A stretch of DNA of 64,000 bases from Sphingomonas psychrotolerans (GCF_002796605.1 NZ_CP024923.1:4533501-4597500), one strand, 5' to 3'; positions 26,111 through 39,135 are shown, counted from the first letter of the stretch. A program made the numbers and translations. The notes: generated from the letters alone by a model not told the origin.

Positions 26111-27424
26111 ATGAAGGTCGCACAACTTGCCCCGCGGTCGGACCCGAATCCGGGCTGGCTCACTACTGCCGAAGCCGATCCGCCATGGCTGACGCTCGAC
26201 GATTCGCTGTTCAAGGCAGTCGATCTGTTCAACTCGGATACCGATCTTCGTCTGATGCCGGTGGTCGACGCCGCCCATCGACCCGTCGGCGCGATCTTCG
26301 AGAAGGACGTGCGGCGGCTGCTGCTCAATCCGTTCGGGCACGCGTTGCTGCGCAATCCGTATTTCGGCCACGGCGTGGTCCGCCATGTCCGCGCCTGCCC
26401 GGTGGCGGAGATTGCCGAGGATGCAAGCATGCTGATCCAGGCCTATCGTGCCGCCAATGGCAGCGAAGGGATGATCCTGACGCGCGGCGGCAGGCTGGCC
26501 GGAGTGATCGGCAATCGCCGGCTGCTCCATCTCGCCGCCGAATATGAGCGCAGCACCGCCGCCACCCGCATCGCGCGTGCCGAGCGGATCGAGCGTGCCA
26601 GCGAGCGCTTCGAAGGCGAGGTGGCGTCGCTCGCGCAGGCGCTGGGCAGTCTGTCGGCCGAATTGCAGCGGGGCGCCGCCGCCAGCGCCGAGCGTGCCGG
26701 CGCGGTTGGCGGCCGCGCGGTTGCAGTAGCCTCGGCAGCGTCGCAGACCAGCGACAACATGCGCGAAATCGCCGCGCGCGGACGCGAGCTGGCCACCGCT
26801 CTGGAGCATGTCGAGCGGAATACCGAAGCCGCCGAGGCGGCCGCGGGCAAGGTCTCCGAGCTGGTCCGCGCCGGCAGTGCCCGCACCCGCGAGCTGCACT
26901 GCGCCGCGCAGCGAATCACTTCGGTGATCGGCCTGATCAGCGACATCGCCGGTCAGGTGAATCTCCTCGCGCTCAACGCCACGATCGAGGCGGCGCGTGC
27001 CGGGGAGGCGGGGCGTGGCTTCACCGTGGTAGCCAATGAAGTGAAGCAGCTGTCGAGCCAGACCGGCGTCGCCGCGGGAAGGATCGCGGCGCATGTCGAC
27101 GAGATCCGCCGCGGCATCGACGACGTCACGGCGGGGCACGGGCAAGTCGAGGAAGCGATCGCGGTCATGGTCGATCTCGCGGGGGGCGTGCAGGCGGCGG
27201 TCGTCGCGCAGGAGAATGCAACCCACATGATCGCGCGCAATGTCGAGGAAGCGGTCGGCGCGAGCAATGCGATCCGGCACGATGTCGAGGCGATCGGCGA
27301 GACCTCGGGCGAAGCCTCCGCCAGCGCCCAGGGAATGCGCGGCGTCGCGGCGAAGCTGCAGCAAGGCGCAGCAGAGCTCTCCGCGGAACTGCGCGATTTT
27401 CTCGCCGAGCTGCGCGCCGCCTGA
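26111..27424 (+). CDS. Soluble methyl-accepting chemotaxis-type protein with N-terminal CBS pair
   Basis: A 437-residue protein without transmembrane segments or signal peptide. Residues 30-145 or so look like two CBS motifs ([20 protein letters not shown] and [20 protein letters not shown]). A helical linker follows, then the MCP signalling domain with the hairpin tip [20 protein letters not shown] followed by [15 protein letters not shown] pairs commonly bind adenine nucleotides, so it may report energy state to a CheA/CheW system from the cytoplasm. No other che gene is in the window. It is divergent from the cobalamin operon. The CBS call is by eye. Confidence 0.85.
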   Translation: MKVAQLAPRSDPNPGWLTTAEADPPWLTLDDSLFKAVDLFNSDTDLRLMPVVDAAHRPVGAIFEKDVRRLLLNPFGHALLRNPYFGHGVVRHVRACPVAEIAEDASMLIQAYRAANGSEGMILTRGGRLAGVIGNRRLLHLAAEYERSTAATRIARAERIERASERFEGEVASLAQALGSLSAELQRGAAASAERAGAVGGRAVAVASAASQTSDNMREIAARGRELATALEHVERNTEAAEAAAGKVSELVRAGSARTRELHCAAQRITSVIGLISDIAGQVNLLALNATIEAARAGEAGRGFTVVANEVKQLSSQTGVAAGRIAAHVDEIRRGIDDVTAGHGQVEEAIAVMVDLAGGVQAAVVAQENATHMIARNVEEAVGASNAIRHDVEAIGETSGEASASAQGMRGVAAKLQQGAAELSAELRDFLAELRAA

Positions 27425-27505
27425 GAATTCTGCCGCAATCTCATTGAGAAAGCGGAACGCCGGCTTCGGGACTGCGTTGTGGGACCCCGAGGAGGACGCC
27501 TTGCC

Positions 27506-28102
27506 ATGAAGAAGCATCATCTGATCCTGGGGCTGGCCCCGGCGCTGGCGCTCGCCGCGTGCGGCGGCAACGAGACGGCTACCAATACCACCACGGCCGA
27601 CAACATGGCCGGCATGGACATGCCCGGCGACGCCAATTGGACCGACAACGGCGCCGGCAATGCGATGGCTGCCGAAGCTGCATCGCCGGGGCAGAAATTC
27701 GCCAACGACGTGGGTGCGAGCGACTATTACGAGATCGAGGCCGGCAAGCTCGCGCAGGAGAAGGCGCAGGCACAGCCGCTCAAGGACTTCGGCAAGCTGA
27801 TGGTCGAGCATCACACTGCGTCGACCGACAAGCTCAAGGCCGCGGGCGCCAAGGCCAGTCCGGCGATCACTCCGAGCCCGGCGCTCAGCGTCGAGCAGGA
27901 AGCCGGTCTCGAAGCGCTGCGCCAGGCGGAGGGCGCGGCGTTCGACACCGCCTACAAAGCCCAGCAGATCGCAGCGCACGAAAAGGCGCTGACTTTGGTC
28001 AAGGGCTATGCCGCCACCGGCGACGTGCCGGAGCTCAAGAAGTTCGCCAGCGACGCCGAGAAGGTCGTCCAGGCGCATCTTACCAAGATCAAGGGCCTGT
28101 AA
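27506..28102 (+). CDS. DUF4142 domain-containing lipoprotein
   Basis: A 198-residue protein with a lipoprotein signal (ILGLAPALALAACGG). An Asn/Thr/Met-rich spacer leads into a DUF4142 helical domain (FANDVGASDYYEIEAGKLAQ, FGKLMVEHHTASTDKLKAAG, KKFASDAEKVVQAHLTKIK). The domain is a ferritin-like four-helix bundle of unknown function, common in soil alphaproteobacteria and often reported as stress-related. GGAGG lies about 11 bases before the ATG at 27506. A clear terminator follows, so it is a single-gene unit or ends one. Confidence 0.87.
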   Translation: MKKHHLILGLAPALALAACGGNETATNTTTADNMAGMDMPGDANWTDNGAGNAMAAEAASPGQKFANDVGASDYYEIEAGKLAQEKAQAQPLKDFGKLMVEHHTASTDKLKAAGAKASPAITPSPALSVEQEAGLEALRQAEGAAFDTAYKAQQIAAHEKALTLVKGYAATGDVPELKKFASDAEKVVQAHLTKIKGL

Positions 28103-28125
28103 CCCCCCCGTTCCGGGCCCATGAG

Positions 28126-28158
28126 AGAGGCGCCGCCCGCAAGGACGGCGCCTCTTTT
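28126..28158 (+). terminator. Rho-independent terminator after DUF4142 gene
   Basis: AGAGGCGCCG pairs with CGGCGCCTCT around a CCCGCAAGGA loop and is followed by TTTTC. It is 24 bases beyond the stop codon. Confidence 0.85.
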
Positions 28159-28294
28159 CGTGTGGGCGGTGCCGAACCGGCTCGGCTCCCGCGAAGACAG
28201 GAGCTTTGCCAACAAGCGCTATCCGCGTCGTGTCTTATAAATCGCGAATGGCGGGAAGTAGTGGAAAGCCCACGTGGCGGAGCTATGACGTGGC

Positions 28295-28603
28295 ATGCTT
28301 ATTAAACCGCCGATTATTCCAGGCGTCGCCTTAGTACTAACCGCATGCTCGCCCGGTCATAAGGAGCAGGTGCCGTTCTCTGCGGCGCAGCGTGCGGATC
28401 TGTTGGCTGTCTCGATCGCGAAACGCGCGTGCAAGCATCTGGAAAAGCCTACAAAAGCTTCTTGGCCGACTCCTCCAGGCATTTCGAATTATCAGGCTTG
28501 CCTCGGTGACCATGCAAATCTGACTCGTCCCGCAAACCCTGAGCTGTGCGCGCTTGCCGGGAGTGCCATGTCGCCTGAAGGCGTCTGCATACTGGGTGAG
28601 TGA
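28295..28603 (+). CDS. Small putative lipoprotein, unknown function
   Basis: A 102-residue frame beginning MLIKPPIIPGVALVLTACSP, which reads as a lipoprotein signal with lipobox LTAC. The mature part has four Cys (RACKHL, YQACLG, ELCALA, GVCILGE), so disulfides are possible. I do not recognise a family. Codon use is looser than in neighbours (more A/T-ending codons), hinting at recent acquisition or relaxed selection. There is no strong ribosome-binding site (CGTGGC before ATG), so the gene is only moderately supported. Confidence 0.5.
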   Translation: MLIKPPIIPGVALVLTACSPGHKEQVPFSAAQRADLLAVSIAKRACKHLEKPTKASWPTPPGISNYQACLGDHANLTRPANPELCALAGSAMSPEGVCILGE

Positions 28604-28685
28604 AGTCAGCCGGTGGCCGCAACTTCCGGTCCCATTTTGCAGGGCACCACCGAAAACCGGCGCTCCTGCCCCGCGGGACTCCGAA

Positions 28686-29129
28686 TCAAGCCGCCTGTTC
28701 GCGTGCGGCCGGCGCTGCATCCGGCACCGCGCGCGGCCCGGTCGCTGCGGCGTCGCCGCCGGTGCGCTTGAGCCGGCCGTCGACATGGCCGCCATTTTCG
28801 ATCGTGATGTCCTCATATTCGACATCGCCGATGATCCGCGCCGAACGCTCGACGATGAGGTGTTTGACCCGGATGCTGCCTTCGATCGCGCCGGCGATCC
28901 GCGCGGTATCGGCAGTGACGCCGCCCTGAATGCGGCTCTCCGATCCCTGGACGAAATTGCCGCAATGCACGTCGCCTTCGATGCTGCCGTCGATATGAAG
29001 ATCCGCGGTGGCACGGACATCGCCGGTCACCACCATGTCGGGTCCGATCACCGAAAACATGCCGCGTCCGCGGCCATTCGCCGGACCCGGCGCCGAAGGT
29101 CGTTCGTCGCGGCTCTTGCTGCTGAACAC
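28686..29129 (-). CDS. Bactofilin (polymer-forming cytoskeletal protein)
   Basis: A 147-residue bactofilin with a DUF583 beta-helix core, seen as repeated hydrophobic-x-Gly strands (DMVVTGDVRATADLHIDGSI, EGDVHCGNFVQGSES, RIAGAIEGSIRVKHLIV) between disordered Pro/Gly/Ala-rich ends. Bactofilins polymerise without nucleotides at the membrane and organise cell-wall or polarity functions. Translation starts at GTG (29129) with GGGAG about 9 bases upstream; extending further runs into out-of-style sequence. It begins 4 bases after the upstream membrane-protein gene ends, so the two form a unit. Confidence 0.85.
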   Translation of the reverse strand: MFSSKSRDERPSAPGPANGRGRGMFSVIGPDMVVTGDVRATADLHIDGSIEGDVHCGNFVQGSESRIQGGVTADTARIAGAIEGSIRVKHLIVERSARIIGDVEYEDITIENGGHVDGRLKRTGGDAAATGPRAVPDAAPAAREQAA

Positions 29130-29133
29130 AAGC

Positions 29134-29703
29134 TCACTCCCCCAAGACGGGACTCGAAGTCCGGGCCGGCTGCCTAGCACAACCGGCGTCCTCCGGCAGA
29201 CTCCAAAACGCAGTGAACGCTTCGTTGCGGGTGTTGTCGTTCGCTGCCGGACGGGCGGCGCGGCGAATCTCCAGCGTCGCGGCGGCGAGCATCGCCAGCG
29301 CGCCGGCGAGGTGCAGGGCCGGGCTGTGTAGCCACGCAGCGGCGAGCGCGATGGCCACGCCGCCCAGCGCCGCCGCGCCCGCCGGTCTGCGCAGCGCTGC
29401 CGGCGCGGCGATCGCCAGGGGCACGAGCAATGCCGCACTTCCCAGGCCGGGCAAGGCGCCGGCGATCAGCGCGGCGGGCAGGGCACTCGCGAACAGGGAA
29501 GGGCGGGGAGTGATGCTCAGCAATGCGAGGTGACAGGCGAGGAGTCCGGCAGCGGCCGCAAAGGCGATCCCGATCACCGGCAGCAGCGCCGCCGACTCGA
29601 ACCAGCGCCAACGCTCGGCAAACGGCAGTCCCGTCGTGCCGAGCAGCAATGTCGCCGCCAGCGCGAGCAGCGCAGGGGCGAGCCGGAGCAGGATCGGCCG
29701 CAT
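29134..29703 (-). CDS. Hypothetical polytopic membrane protein
   Basis: A 189-residue, Ala/Leu-rich protein with about six hydrophobic segments (APALLALAATLLLGTTGL, SAALLPVIGIAFAAAAGLLA, ALIAGALPGLGSAALLVPLA) and a polar C-terminal tail (RPAANDNTRNEAFTAFWSLP). No family was recognised. It starts at ATG 29703 and ends 4 bases before the bactofilin start, so it may be a membrane partner or simply a cotranscribed gene. Confidence 0.7.
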   Translation of the reverse strand: MRPILLRLAPALLALAATLLLGTTGLPFAERWRWFESAALLPVIGIAFAAAAGLLACHLALLSITPRPSLFASALPAALIAGALPGLGSAALLVPLAIAAPAALRRPAGAAALGGVAIALAAAWLHSPALHLAGALAMLAAATLEIRRAARPAANDNTRNEAFTAFWSLPEDAGCARQPARTSSPVLGE

Positions 29704-29788
29704 GACGGCGCCATATCGGTAAGAGTGCAGCATCTTATGCAGGCTTTAGCGCGCGATGCGTTGACGCTCTGTTAGCCCGGCCGCCCCA

Positions 29789-29817
29789 TTGACCACCTGG
29801 GCGTGCGCCGCTATAGG
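29789..29817 (+). promoter_or_regulatory. Promoter of the str operon
   Basis: TTGACC (29789-29794) and TATAGG (29812-29817) are separated by 17 bases, a near-consensus sigma-70 promoter about 180 bases upstream of rpsL. It is the best-scoring promoter seen by eye in the window. Confidence 0.75.
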
Positions 29818-29891
29818 CGCCACCGTTCCACGAGGGTCCAAAGGCCGCAAGACTCGGGGAACAAAGAGCTGAACGTTGCTGGAGACGCAAT

Positions 29892-29925
29892 GGCCCGGGG
29901 GGTCGCAGACACCCGGGGCCTTTTC
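29892..29925 (+). terminator. Terminator-like hairpin in the str leader (possible attenuator)
   Basis: GGCCCGGGGGG and CACCCGGGGCC form an imperfect GC-rich stem followed by TTTT. It lies between the str promoter and rpsL, so it may attenuate the operon instead of ending an upstream gene. The genes upstream run in the opposite direction, which supports the attenuator reading. Confidence 0.6.
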
Positions 29926-29997
29926 GTATTCTATAGAGTCTGGGCTCCAGCAAAGTAACCGCCGGAATGATCCGGTAACGCAAAGGTGAAGGGCTTC

Positions 29998-30369
29998 ATG
30001 CCAACGATCAACCAGCTGGTCCGCAAGGGCCGCGAACCGCAGAAGGCCAAGTCCAAGGTCCCTGCGATGGAGCAGAACCCGCAAAAGCGCGGCGTCTGCA
30101 CCCGTGTCTACACCACGACCCCGAAGAAGCCGAACTCGGCGCTCCGCAAGGTTGCGAAGGTCCGCCTGACCAACCAGCGCGAAGTCATCAGCTACATTCC
30201 GGGCGAGGGCCACAATCTTCAGGAGCACTCTGTGGTCCTGATCCGCGGCGGCCGCGTGCGCGACCTTCCCGGCGTTCGGTATCACGTCCTTCGTGGCGTG
30301 CTCGATACGCAGGGTGTGAAGGATCGTCGCCAGTCGCGTTCCAAGTACGGCGCCAAGCGTCCGAAGTAA
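29998..30369 (+). CDS. rpsL: 30S ribosomal protein S12
   Basis: A 123-residue S12, full length. Conserved decoding-centre segments [20 protein letters not shown] and [20 protein letters not shown] are intact; they hold the lysines at which streptomycin-resistance changes occur. Lys is present at PKKPN, as in sensitive strains. The start MPTINQLV at 29998 is the universal one. It is the first gene of the str operon. Confidence 0.98.
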   Translation: MPTINQLVRKGREPQKAKSKVPAMEQNPQKRGVCTRVYTTTPKKPNSALRKVAKVRLTNQREVISYIPGEGHNLQEHSVVLIRGGRVRDLPGVRYHVLRGVLDTQGVKDRRQSRSKYGAKRPK

Positions 30370-30424
30370 GCCGGCCGGGCTTATGCCCGCCACCAACGGC
30401 TGAAGTTTAGAAGGAAGATATCAG

Positions 30425-30895
30425 ATGGCTCGTCGTCGTCGTCCCGAAAAGCGGGAAATCCTGCCTGATCCCGTTTACGGGGATGAGGTTCTCACCAAGT
30501 TCATGAATTCGGTCATGCTGGACGGCAAGAAGTCCGTGGCCGAGGGCATCGTCTATACGGCGCTCGAAACCGTCGAGCAGCGTGCCAAGCGCGAGCCGAT
30601 CGGCGTGTTCCATGACGCACTCAACAACATCAAGCCGGGCATCGAGGTCCGTTCGCGCCGCGTCGGTGGTGCGACCTACCAGGTTCCCGTCGAGGTTCGT
30701 CCGGAGCGTGCCCAGGCACTGGCCATCCGCTGGCTGATCACCTCGGCGCGTAACCGCAGCGAGCACACCATGTCGGCCCGCCTTTCGGGTGAGCTGATGG
30801 ATGCCGCGAACAACCGCGGCAACGCAGTGAAGAAGCGCGAAGATACCCACCGTATGGCCGAAGCGAACCGCGCCTTCAGCCACTACCGCTGGTAA
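30425..30895 (+). CDS. rpsG: 30S ribosomal protein S7
   Basis: A 156-residue S7 that nucleates 30S head assembly and contacts the E site. It is recognised from [20 protein letters not shown] and the C-terminal [14 protein letters not shown]. Its length is normal. It follows rpsL by 55 bases with AGAAGGAAG before the ATG. Confidence 0.98.
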   Translation: MARRRRPEKREILPDPVYGDEVLTKFMNSVMLDGKKSVAEGIVYTALETVEQRAKREPIGVFHDALNNIKPGIEVRSRRVGGATYQVPVEVRPERAQALAIRWLITSARNRSEHTMSARLSGELMDAANNRGNAVKKREDTHRMAEANRAFSHYRW

Positions 30896-30958
30896 CTTTC
30901 CTACCTATATCGTGGGGAGCCGGACCGCCGGCTCCCCACATCGCTAAGGACTAAGATC

Positions 30959-33055
<2,097 letters not shown>

Positions 33056-33133
33056 CCCAAAATGAGTCGCTAAGGGGCCCCGTTCGCGTGGCGCCCTGAA
33101 GGCCGCGAATCAGATTCCAGAAGGTAGGAAACA

Positions 33134-34327
<1,194 letters not shown>

Positions 34328-34346
34328 GCTAGCTAAGGACAAACAG

Positions 34347-34390
34347 CCGCCCGGCACCCTGAAAAAGGGGTGCCGGGCGGTTGCCTTTTT
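34347..34390 (+). terminator. Rho-independent terminator after tuf
   Basis: CCGCCCGGCACCC pairs with GGGTGCCGGGCGG around a short TGAAAAAG loop, followed by TTGCCTTTTT. It separates the str and S10 operons. Confidence 0.93.
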
Positions 34391-34481
34391 ATGAGGGTGC
34401 CTGTAAGGGCCGCCCTCCAGTTTTGGGTTTAACAGCAAGAGCCTCGATTACGGGGCCCGCTCTTTCGCATCGGTAGGTACC

Positions 34482-34793
34482 ATGGAAACGCAGAATATCC
34501 GCATTCGCCTCAAGGCGTTCGATCATCGGGTGCTCGACCAGGCTGCCGGCGACATCGCCGACACCGCGCGCCGCACCGGCGCCCTCATCCGTGGTCCGAT
34601 CCCGCTGCCCACGCACATCGACAAATTCACCGTCAACCGCGGCCCGCACATCGACAAGAAGTCGCGCGAGCAGTTCGAGACCCGCACCTACAAGCGCATG
34701 CTGGACATCGTTCAGCCGACCCCGCAGACGGTCGACGCGCTGATGAAGCTGGACCTCGCCGCCGGCGTCGACGTTGAGATCAAGCTCGCCTGA
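34482..34793 (+). CDS. rpsJ: 30S ribosomal protein S10
   Basis: A 103-residue S10, also known as NusE, the transcription-antitermination partner of NusB and NusG. It begins [20 protein letters not shown] and ends with the conserved acidic/hydrophobic strand. It is the first gene of the S10 operon, but a 327-bp gap separates it from rplC. Confidence 0.97.
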   Translation: METQNIRIRLKAFDHRVLDQAAGDIADTARRTGALIRGPIPLPTHIDKFTVNRGPHIDKKSREQFETRTYKRMLDIVQPTPQTVDALMKLDLAAGVDVEIKLA

Positions 34794-35120
34794 GCGAGTT
34801 TGGGTTCAACCCCGCGAAAGCGGGGTGGACACGGGGGCTAAGCTGACATATTAGCCCGCCTCCAACGAGATTCGCGTTTCCCCTGACCGGGATTCGCTAG
34901 CTCCCCGACCGGATCATCCCGATTCAATGCAGGGAGCAGAGGGCGCCAAAGCGCACTCAAATACGAGATAGGGATACCGCCGGGCTTGCCCGGGTCTGCG
35001 TCCCCCGTCCTCCCGCTCCGGCGGGGGTCAGCCCAGACGGGGGCTCGCATCGAATTTTGGGTTGAAGCACGCACCCGAGGGAATGGTCCCGAGGGTGCCT
35101 ATGCATAGGAGCAACAGATC
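34794..35120. other. Intergenic region rpsJ-rplC with two repeat units
   Basis: No gene was found. It carries a CCCCGCGAAAGCGGGG hairpin (34810-34826) and a compound inverted repeat (35002-35044: CCCCCGTC ... GACGGGGG with an inner CTCCCGCTCCGGCGGGGG). The rest resembles neither neighbour. A CGAGGG/CCGAGGGTGCC stretch and GGAGCAAC precede the rplC start. In most bacteria these two genes are almost contiguous, so this is an insertion of repeat DNA. Confidence 0.7.
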
Positions 35121-35981
35121 ATGCGCACTGGCGTGATCGCGAAGAAACTGGGGATGACCCGCCTGTTCCAGGACGACGGCCGCCACGTGCCGGTCACCGT
35201 CCTTAGCCTCGAAGGCCTGCAGGTTGTCTCGGTTCGCGAAAAAGATCGTGACGGTTATACTGCCGTCCAGCTCGGCGCCGGCACGGCGAAGAGCAAGAAC
35301 GTTTCCAAGCCGCAGCGTGGCCATTTCGGCAAGGCCGAAGTCGAGCCCAAGGCGGTCGTCCACGAATTCCGCGTCGACCAGGACGGTCTGCTCGAAGTCG
35401 GTGCCGAAATCTCGGCCGCACATTATGTCGCCGGCCAGTTCGTCGACATCCAGGGCAAGACCCAGGGCAAGGGCTTCCAGGGCGGCATGAAGCGCTGGGG
35501 CTTCGGCGGTCTGCGCGCCACCCACGGCGTCTCGGTCTCGCACCGTTCGCTCGGTTCGACCGGTCAGCGCCAGGATCCGGGCAAGGTCTTCAAGAACAAG
35601 AAGATGGCCGGCCACATGGGTGACAAGTATCGCACCCAGCAGAATCTCGAGATCGTCGGCACCGACGTCGAGCGCGGTCTTCTCTTCGTCAAGGGTTCGG
35701 TCCCTGGCTCGAAGGGTGGCTGGCTGTTCGTCAAGGATGCCGTCAAGGTCGACCGTCATGCCGACGCGCCGTTCCCGGCCGGGATCCGTGATCCTCAGCA
35801 TGCCGGTGAAGAGCATCACATCGCCGCGGTCGAAGAGGGTGCGGTCCACGAGATCGCTCCGCTGCCGAGCGCCGCGGAAGTAGCAGCCGGCGTTGCCGAT
35901 GCCGACGCCCATGGCGCCGGTCAGAGCGATGCCGAGATCAGCGGTGCCGCCGACGGCGACACCAAGGGCCAGGAGGGCTGA
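35121..35981 (+). CDS. rplC: 50S ribosomal protein L3, with C-terminal extension
   Basis: L3 is recognised from [20 protein letters not shown] and [20 protein letters not shown], with the loop that reaches the peptidyl-transferase centre. The length is 286 residues against about 210 in E. coli. The extra residues after [13 protein letters not shown] form an Ala/Glu/Asp-rich, probably disordered tail. Similar tails occur in related alphaproteobacteria as far as I recall. ATG start after GGAGCAACAGATC. Confidence 0.96.
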   Translation: MRTGVIAKKLGMTRLFQDDGRHVPVTVLSLEGLQVVSVREKDRDGYTAVQLGAGTAKSKNVSKPQRGHFGKAEVEPKAVVHEFRVDQDGLLEVGAEISAAHYVAGQFVDIQGKTQGKGFQGGMKRWGFGGLRATHGVSVSHRSLGSTGQRQDPGKVFKNKKMAGHMGDKYRTQQNLEIVGTDVERGLLFVKGSVPGSKGGWLFVKDAVKVDRHADAPFPAGIRDPQHAGEEHHIAAVEEGAVHEIAPLPSAAEVAAGVADADAHGAGQSDAEISGAADGDTKGQEG

Positions 35982-35983
35982 GC

Positions 35984-36610
35984 GTGAAGATCAAGGTTCA
36001 AACCCTCGACGCCCAGGGCAATGGCGACATCGAGCTCAACGACGCGGTTTTCGCCGTCGAGCCCCGTGCCGACATCCTGCACCGCGTCGTCACCTGGCAG
36101 CTCGAGAAGCGCCGCGAGACGGCACGTGGCACGCGCGAGCGCGCCGACGTTGCCCGCACCGGCAAGAAGTTCGGCCGCCAGAAGGGTGGCGGTACCGCCC
36201 GTCACGGCGATCGCCGCGCGCCGGTGTTCATCGGTGGTGGTAAGGCACACGGCGCCCGCGTCCGTGACTTCAATCCGTCGCTGAACAAGAAGATCCGCGC
36301 ACTCGGCCTCAAAATGGCTCTCAGCAGCCATGCCAAGGCTGGCTCGCTGATCGTCATGGACAGCCTGACGATTGCCGACAGCAAGACGAAGACCTTGCTC
36401 GGCAACATGGAGCAGCTGAACTTCGGCAAGAAGACGCTGGTGATCGACGGCGACGCGGTCGACAACAGCTTCGCGCTGGCCGCCGGCAACCTGCACACGG
36501 TCAACGTGCTGCCGGCTCAGGGCGCCAACGTCTATGACATCCTGAAGAGCGACACGCTGGTTCTGACCCGCGCTGCCGTCGAGAAGCTGGAGGCGCGCTT
36601 CAATGGCTAA
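35984..36610 (+). CDS. rplD: 50S ribosomal protein L4
   Basis: A 208-residue L4 of normal length. The conserved exit-tunnel loop [20 protein letters not shown] is intact. Translation starts at GTG or the nearby in-frame codon at 35984, 2 bases after the rplC stop. In enterobacteria L4 autoregulates the S10 operon; no matching leader structure was identified here. Confidence 0.96.
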   Translation: MKIKVQTLDAQGNGDIELNDAVFAVEPRADILHRVVTWQLEKRRETARGTRERADVARTGKKFGRQKGGGTARHGDRRAPVFIGGGKAHGARVRDFNPSLNKKIRALGLKMALSSHAKAGSLIVMDSLTIADSKTKTLLGNMEQLNFGKKTLVIDGDAVDNSFALAAGNLHTVNVLPAQGANVYDILKSDTLVLTRAAVEKLEARFNG

Positions 36611-36923
36611 AAAGCAGAAGGCTGCGATCGACAACCGTCATTATGACGTGATCGTCGCGCCGCACATCACCGAGAAATCGACGCTCGTCTCCGAGCACAA
36701 CGCAGTTGTGTTCAAGGTCGCCGGCGACGCCACCAAGCCTGAGATCAAGGCCGCCGTCGAGGCGCTCTGGAATGTCAAGGTGACTGGCGTCAACACGATC
36801 GTCCAGAAGGGCAAGACCAAGCGCTGGAAGGGTGCTCCCTACAAGCGCTCCGACATGAAGAAGGCAATCGTGACGCTCGCCGACGGTGAGCAGATCGATG
36901 TGACCTCGGGGGTCAATTCGTAA
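36603..36923 (+). CDS. rplW: 50S ribosomal protein L23
   Basis: A 106-residue L23 located at the polypeptide exit, where it docks trigger factor and SRP. The conserved [19 protein letters not shown] start (here [16 protein letters not shown]) and [20 protein letters not shown] are present. It overlaps rplD by 8 bases. Confidence 0.96.
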   Translation: MAKKQKAAIDNRHYDVIVAPHITEKSTLVSEHNAVVFKVAGDATKPEIKAAVEALWNVKVTGVNTIVQKGKTKRWKGAPYKRSDMKKAIVTLADGEQIDVTSGVNS

Positions 36924-37774
36924 TGGCACTCAAGAATTATAACCCGACGTCGCCTGGCGTCCGCGGCCTGATCCTGATCGACCGTTCGGCCCTGTACAAG
37001 GGTCGTCCGGTTAAGGCGCTCACCGAGGGCAAGACCAAGACCGGCGGTCGCAACAACAAGGGTCACGTGACCTCGCGCGGCATCGCCGGCGGCCACAAGC
37101 AGCGCTATCGCATCGTCGATTTCAAGCGCCGCCTGTGGGACAAAGAAGGCACCGTCGAGCGGATCGAATATGATCCCAATCGCACTGCTTTCATTGCGCT
37201 CGTCAACTATGGCGAGATCGACGGCAAGGCCAGCGTCGCCTATATCATCGCACCGCAGCGTCTTGCTGTCGGCGACAAGGTGATCGCCGGCAAGAAGACC
37301 GACGTGAAGCCGGGCAACGCCATGGAGCTCGCTTCGATGCCGGTCGGCACCATCGTCCACAATGTGGAGATGAAGCCGGGCAAGGGCGGCCAGATCGCAC
37401 GTTCGGCAGGCACTTATGTGCAGGTCGTCGGTCGTGACCGCGGCATGGTGATCGTCCGTCTCAACTCGGGCGAGCAGCGTTACATCCACGGCAATTGCAT
37501 GGCGACGGTGGGCGCGGTTTCGAACCCCGACAACCAGAACCAGAATCTCGGCAAGGCCGGCCGCAACCGTTGGAAGGGTATCCGCCCGCTGACTCGCGGC
37601 GTCGCCAAGAACCCGGTCGACCATCCGCACGGCGGCGGTGAAGGCCGGACCTCGGGCGGCCGTCATCCGGTCACCCCATGGGGCAAGCCGACCAAGGGTG
37701 CGCGCACCCGCCACAACAAGGCGACGGACAAGATGATCATCCGTTCGCGTCATTCGACGAAGAGGAAGGGCTAA
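36923..37774 (+). CDS. rplB: 50S ribosomal protein L2
   Basis: A 283-residue L2 of slightly more than usual length, required for subunit association and peptidyl transfer. The highly conserved [20 protein letters not shown], with its functional His, is intact. Its start ATG overlaps the rplW stop by one base. Confidence 0.98.
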   Translation: MALKNYNPTSPGVRGLILIDRSALYKGRPVKALTEGKTKTGGRNNKGHVTSRGIAGGHKQRYRIVDFKRRLWDKEGTVERIEYDPNRTAFIALVNYGEIDGKASVAYIIAPQRLAVGDKVIAGKKTDVKPGNAMELASMPVGTIVHNVEMKPGKGGQIARSAGTYVQVVGRDRGMVIVRLNSGEQRYIHGNCMATVGAVSNPDNQNQNLGKAGRNRWKGIRPLTRGVAKNPVDHPHGGGEGRTSGGRHPVTPWGKPTKGARTRHNKATDKMIIRSRHSTKRKG

Positions 37775-37775
37775 C

Positions 37776-38051
37776 ATGGCTCGCTCAGTTTGGAAGGGTC
37801 CGTTCGTGGACCTCCACCTCCTGAAGAAGGCGCAGACCGCGCAGGAGACCAATGTGCGTTCGCCGATCAAGACCTGGTCGCGCCGCTCGACGATTCTCCC
37901 CGACTTCGTCGGCCTGACCTTCAGCGTCTATAACGGCCGCAAGTTCGTGCCGGTGTCGGTCAACGAGGACATGGTGGGCATGAAGCTCGGCGAGTTCGCG
38001 CCGACTCGCTTCTTCCCCGGCCACGCTGCCGACAAGAAGGGTAAGCGCTAA
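37776..38051 (+). CDS. rpsS: 30S ribosomal protein S19
   Basis: A 91-residue S19 in the 30S head. It begins [20 protein letters not shown] and ends [13 protein letters not shown], both typical. It starts one base after the rplB stop. Confidence 0.97.
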   Translation: MARSVWKGPFVDLHLLKKAQTAQETNVRSPIKTWSRRSTILPDFVGLTFSVYNGRKFVPVSVNEDMVGMKLGEFAPTRFFPGHAADKKGKR

Positions 38052-38428
38052 TGTCCAAGCCTCAGGCACCCCGCAAGGTCGGCGACAAGGAAGCGCTGGC
38101 GGTTGCGACCCAGATCCGCGGTTCGGCGCAGAAGCTGAACCTCGTCGCGGGCCTCATCCGCGGCCGCAAGGCCGGTGACGCGCTGAACATCCTTCAGTTC
38201 TCCACCAAGGCGATGGCAGTCGACGCGCGCAAGGTTCTCGCCTCTGCGATCGCCAATGCCGAGAACAACCACAACCTCGATGTCGACGCGCTCGTCGTCG
38301 CCGAGGCTTCGGTCGGCAAGTCGATCACGATGAAGCGCTTCGCGACCCGCGGCCGTGGCAAGTCCACCCGCATCCTGAAGCCGTTCAGCCGTCTTCGCAT
38401 CGTCGTCCGCGAGCAGGAAGAAGCATAA
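38051..38428 (+). CDS. rplV: 50S ribosomal protein L22
   Basis: A 125-residue L22 whose beta-hairpin lines the exit tunnel. Conserved [15 protein letters not shown] and the C-terminal [20 protein letters not shown] are present. It overlaps rpsS by one base. Confidence 0.97.
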   Translation: MSKPQAPRKVGDKEALAVATQIRGSAQKLNLVAGLIRGRKAGDALNILQFSTKAMAVDARKVLASAIANAENNHNLDVDALVVAEASVGKSITMKRFATRGRGKSTRILKPFSRLRIVVREQEEA

Positions 38429-39135
38429 TGGGTCACAAGAGCAACCCGATCGGTCTGCGTCTTCAGATCAACCGTACCTGGGACAGCCGCTGGTTCGCGG
38501 AAGGCGCCGATTACGGCCGCCTCCTCATCGAGGACCTCCGGATCCGCCAGTACATCATGAAGACGCTGCCCCAGGCTGCGATCTCCAAGGTGGTGATCGA
38601 GCGTCCGGCCAAATTGTGCCGCATCTCGATCTATGCGGCGCGTCCCGGTGTGATCATCGGCAAGAAGGGCTCGGACATCGAGAAGCTGCGCAAGACGCTC
38701 GGCGCGATGACTTCGTCCGACGTCTCGCTGAACATCGTCGAGATCCGCAAGCCTGAAGTCGACGCCAAGCTCGTTGCGCAGGGCATCGCCGATCAGCTGG
38801 AGCGCCGTATCGCGTTCCGCCGTGCGATGAAGCGCGCCGTTCAGTCGGCGATGCGTCTCGGTGCCGACGGCATCCGCGTCGCTTGCGGCGGCCGTCTCGG
38901 CGGCGCCGAGATCGCGCGTAACGAAGGCTATCGCGAGGGCCGGGTGCCGCTGCACACGCTGCGCGCCAACCTCGATTATGCCGAGGCCACTGCCCACACC
39001 GCTTATGGCGTGTGCGGCGTCAAGGTCTGGATCTTCAAGGGTGAGATCCTCGGCCATGACCCGATGGCGCAGGATCGGCTCAACATGGAAGCTCAGACTT
39101 CCGGCGTGCGCCCCGCGCGCGACGATCGCCGCTAA
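38428..39135 (+). CDS. rpsC: 30S ribosomal protein S3
   Basis: A 235-residue S3 with the KH domain motif [20 protein letters not shown] and the start [20 protein letters not shown]. It forms part of the mRNA entry channel. Its ATG overlaps the rplV stop by one base. Confidence 0.98.
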   Translation: MGHKSNPIGLRLQINRTWDSRWFAEGADYGRLLIEDLRIRQYIMKTLPQAAISKVVIERPAKLCRISIYAARPGVIIGKKGSDIEKLRKTLGAMTSSDVSLNIVEIRKPEVDAKLVAQGIADQLERRIAFRRAMKRAVQSAMRLGADGIRVACGGRLGGAEIARNEGYREGRVPLHTLRANLDYAEATAHTAYGVCGVKVWIFKGEILGHDPMAQDRLNMEAQTSGVRPARDDRR

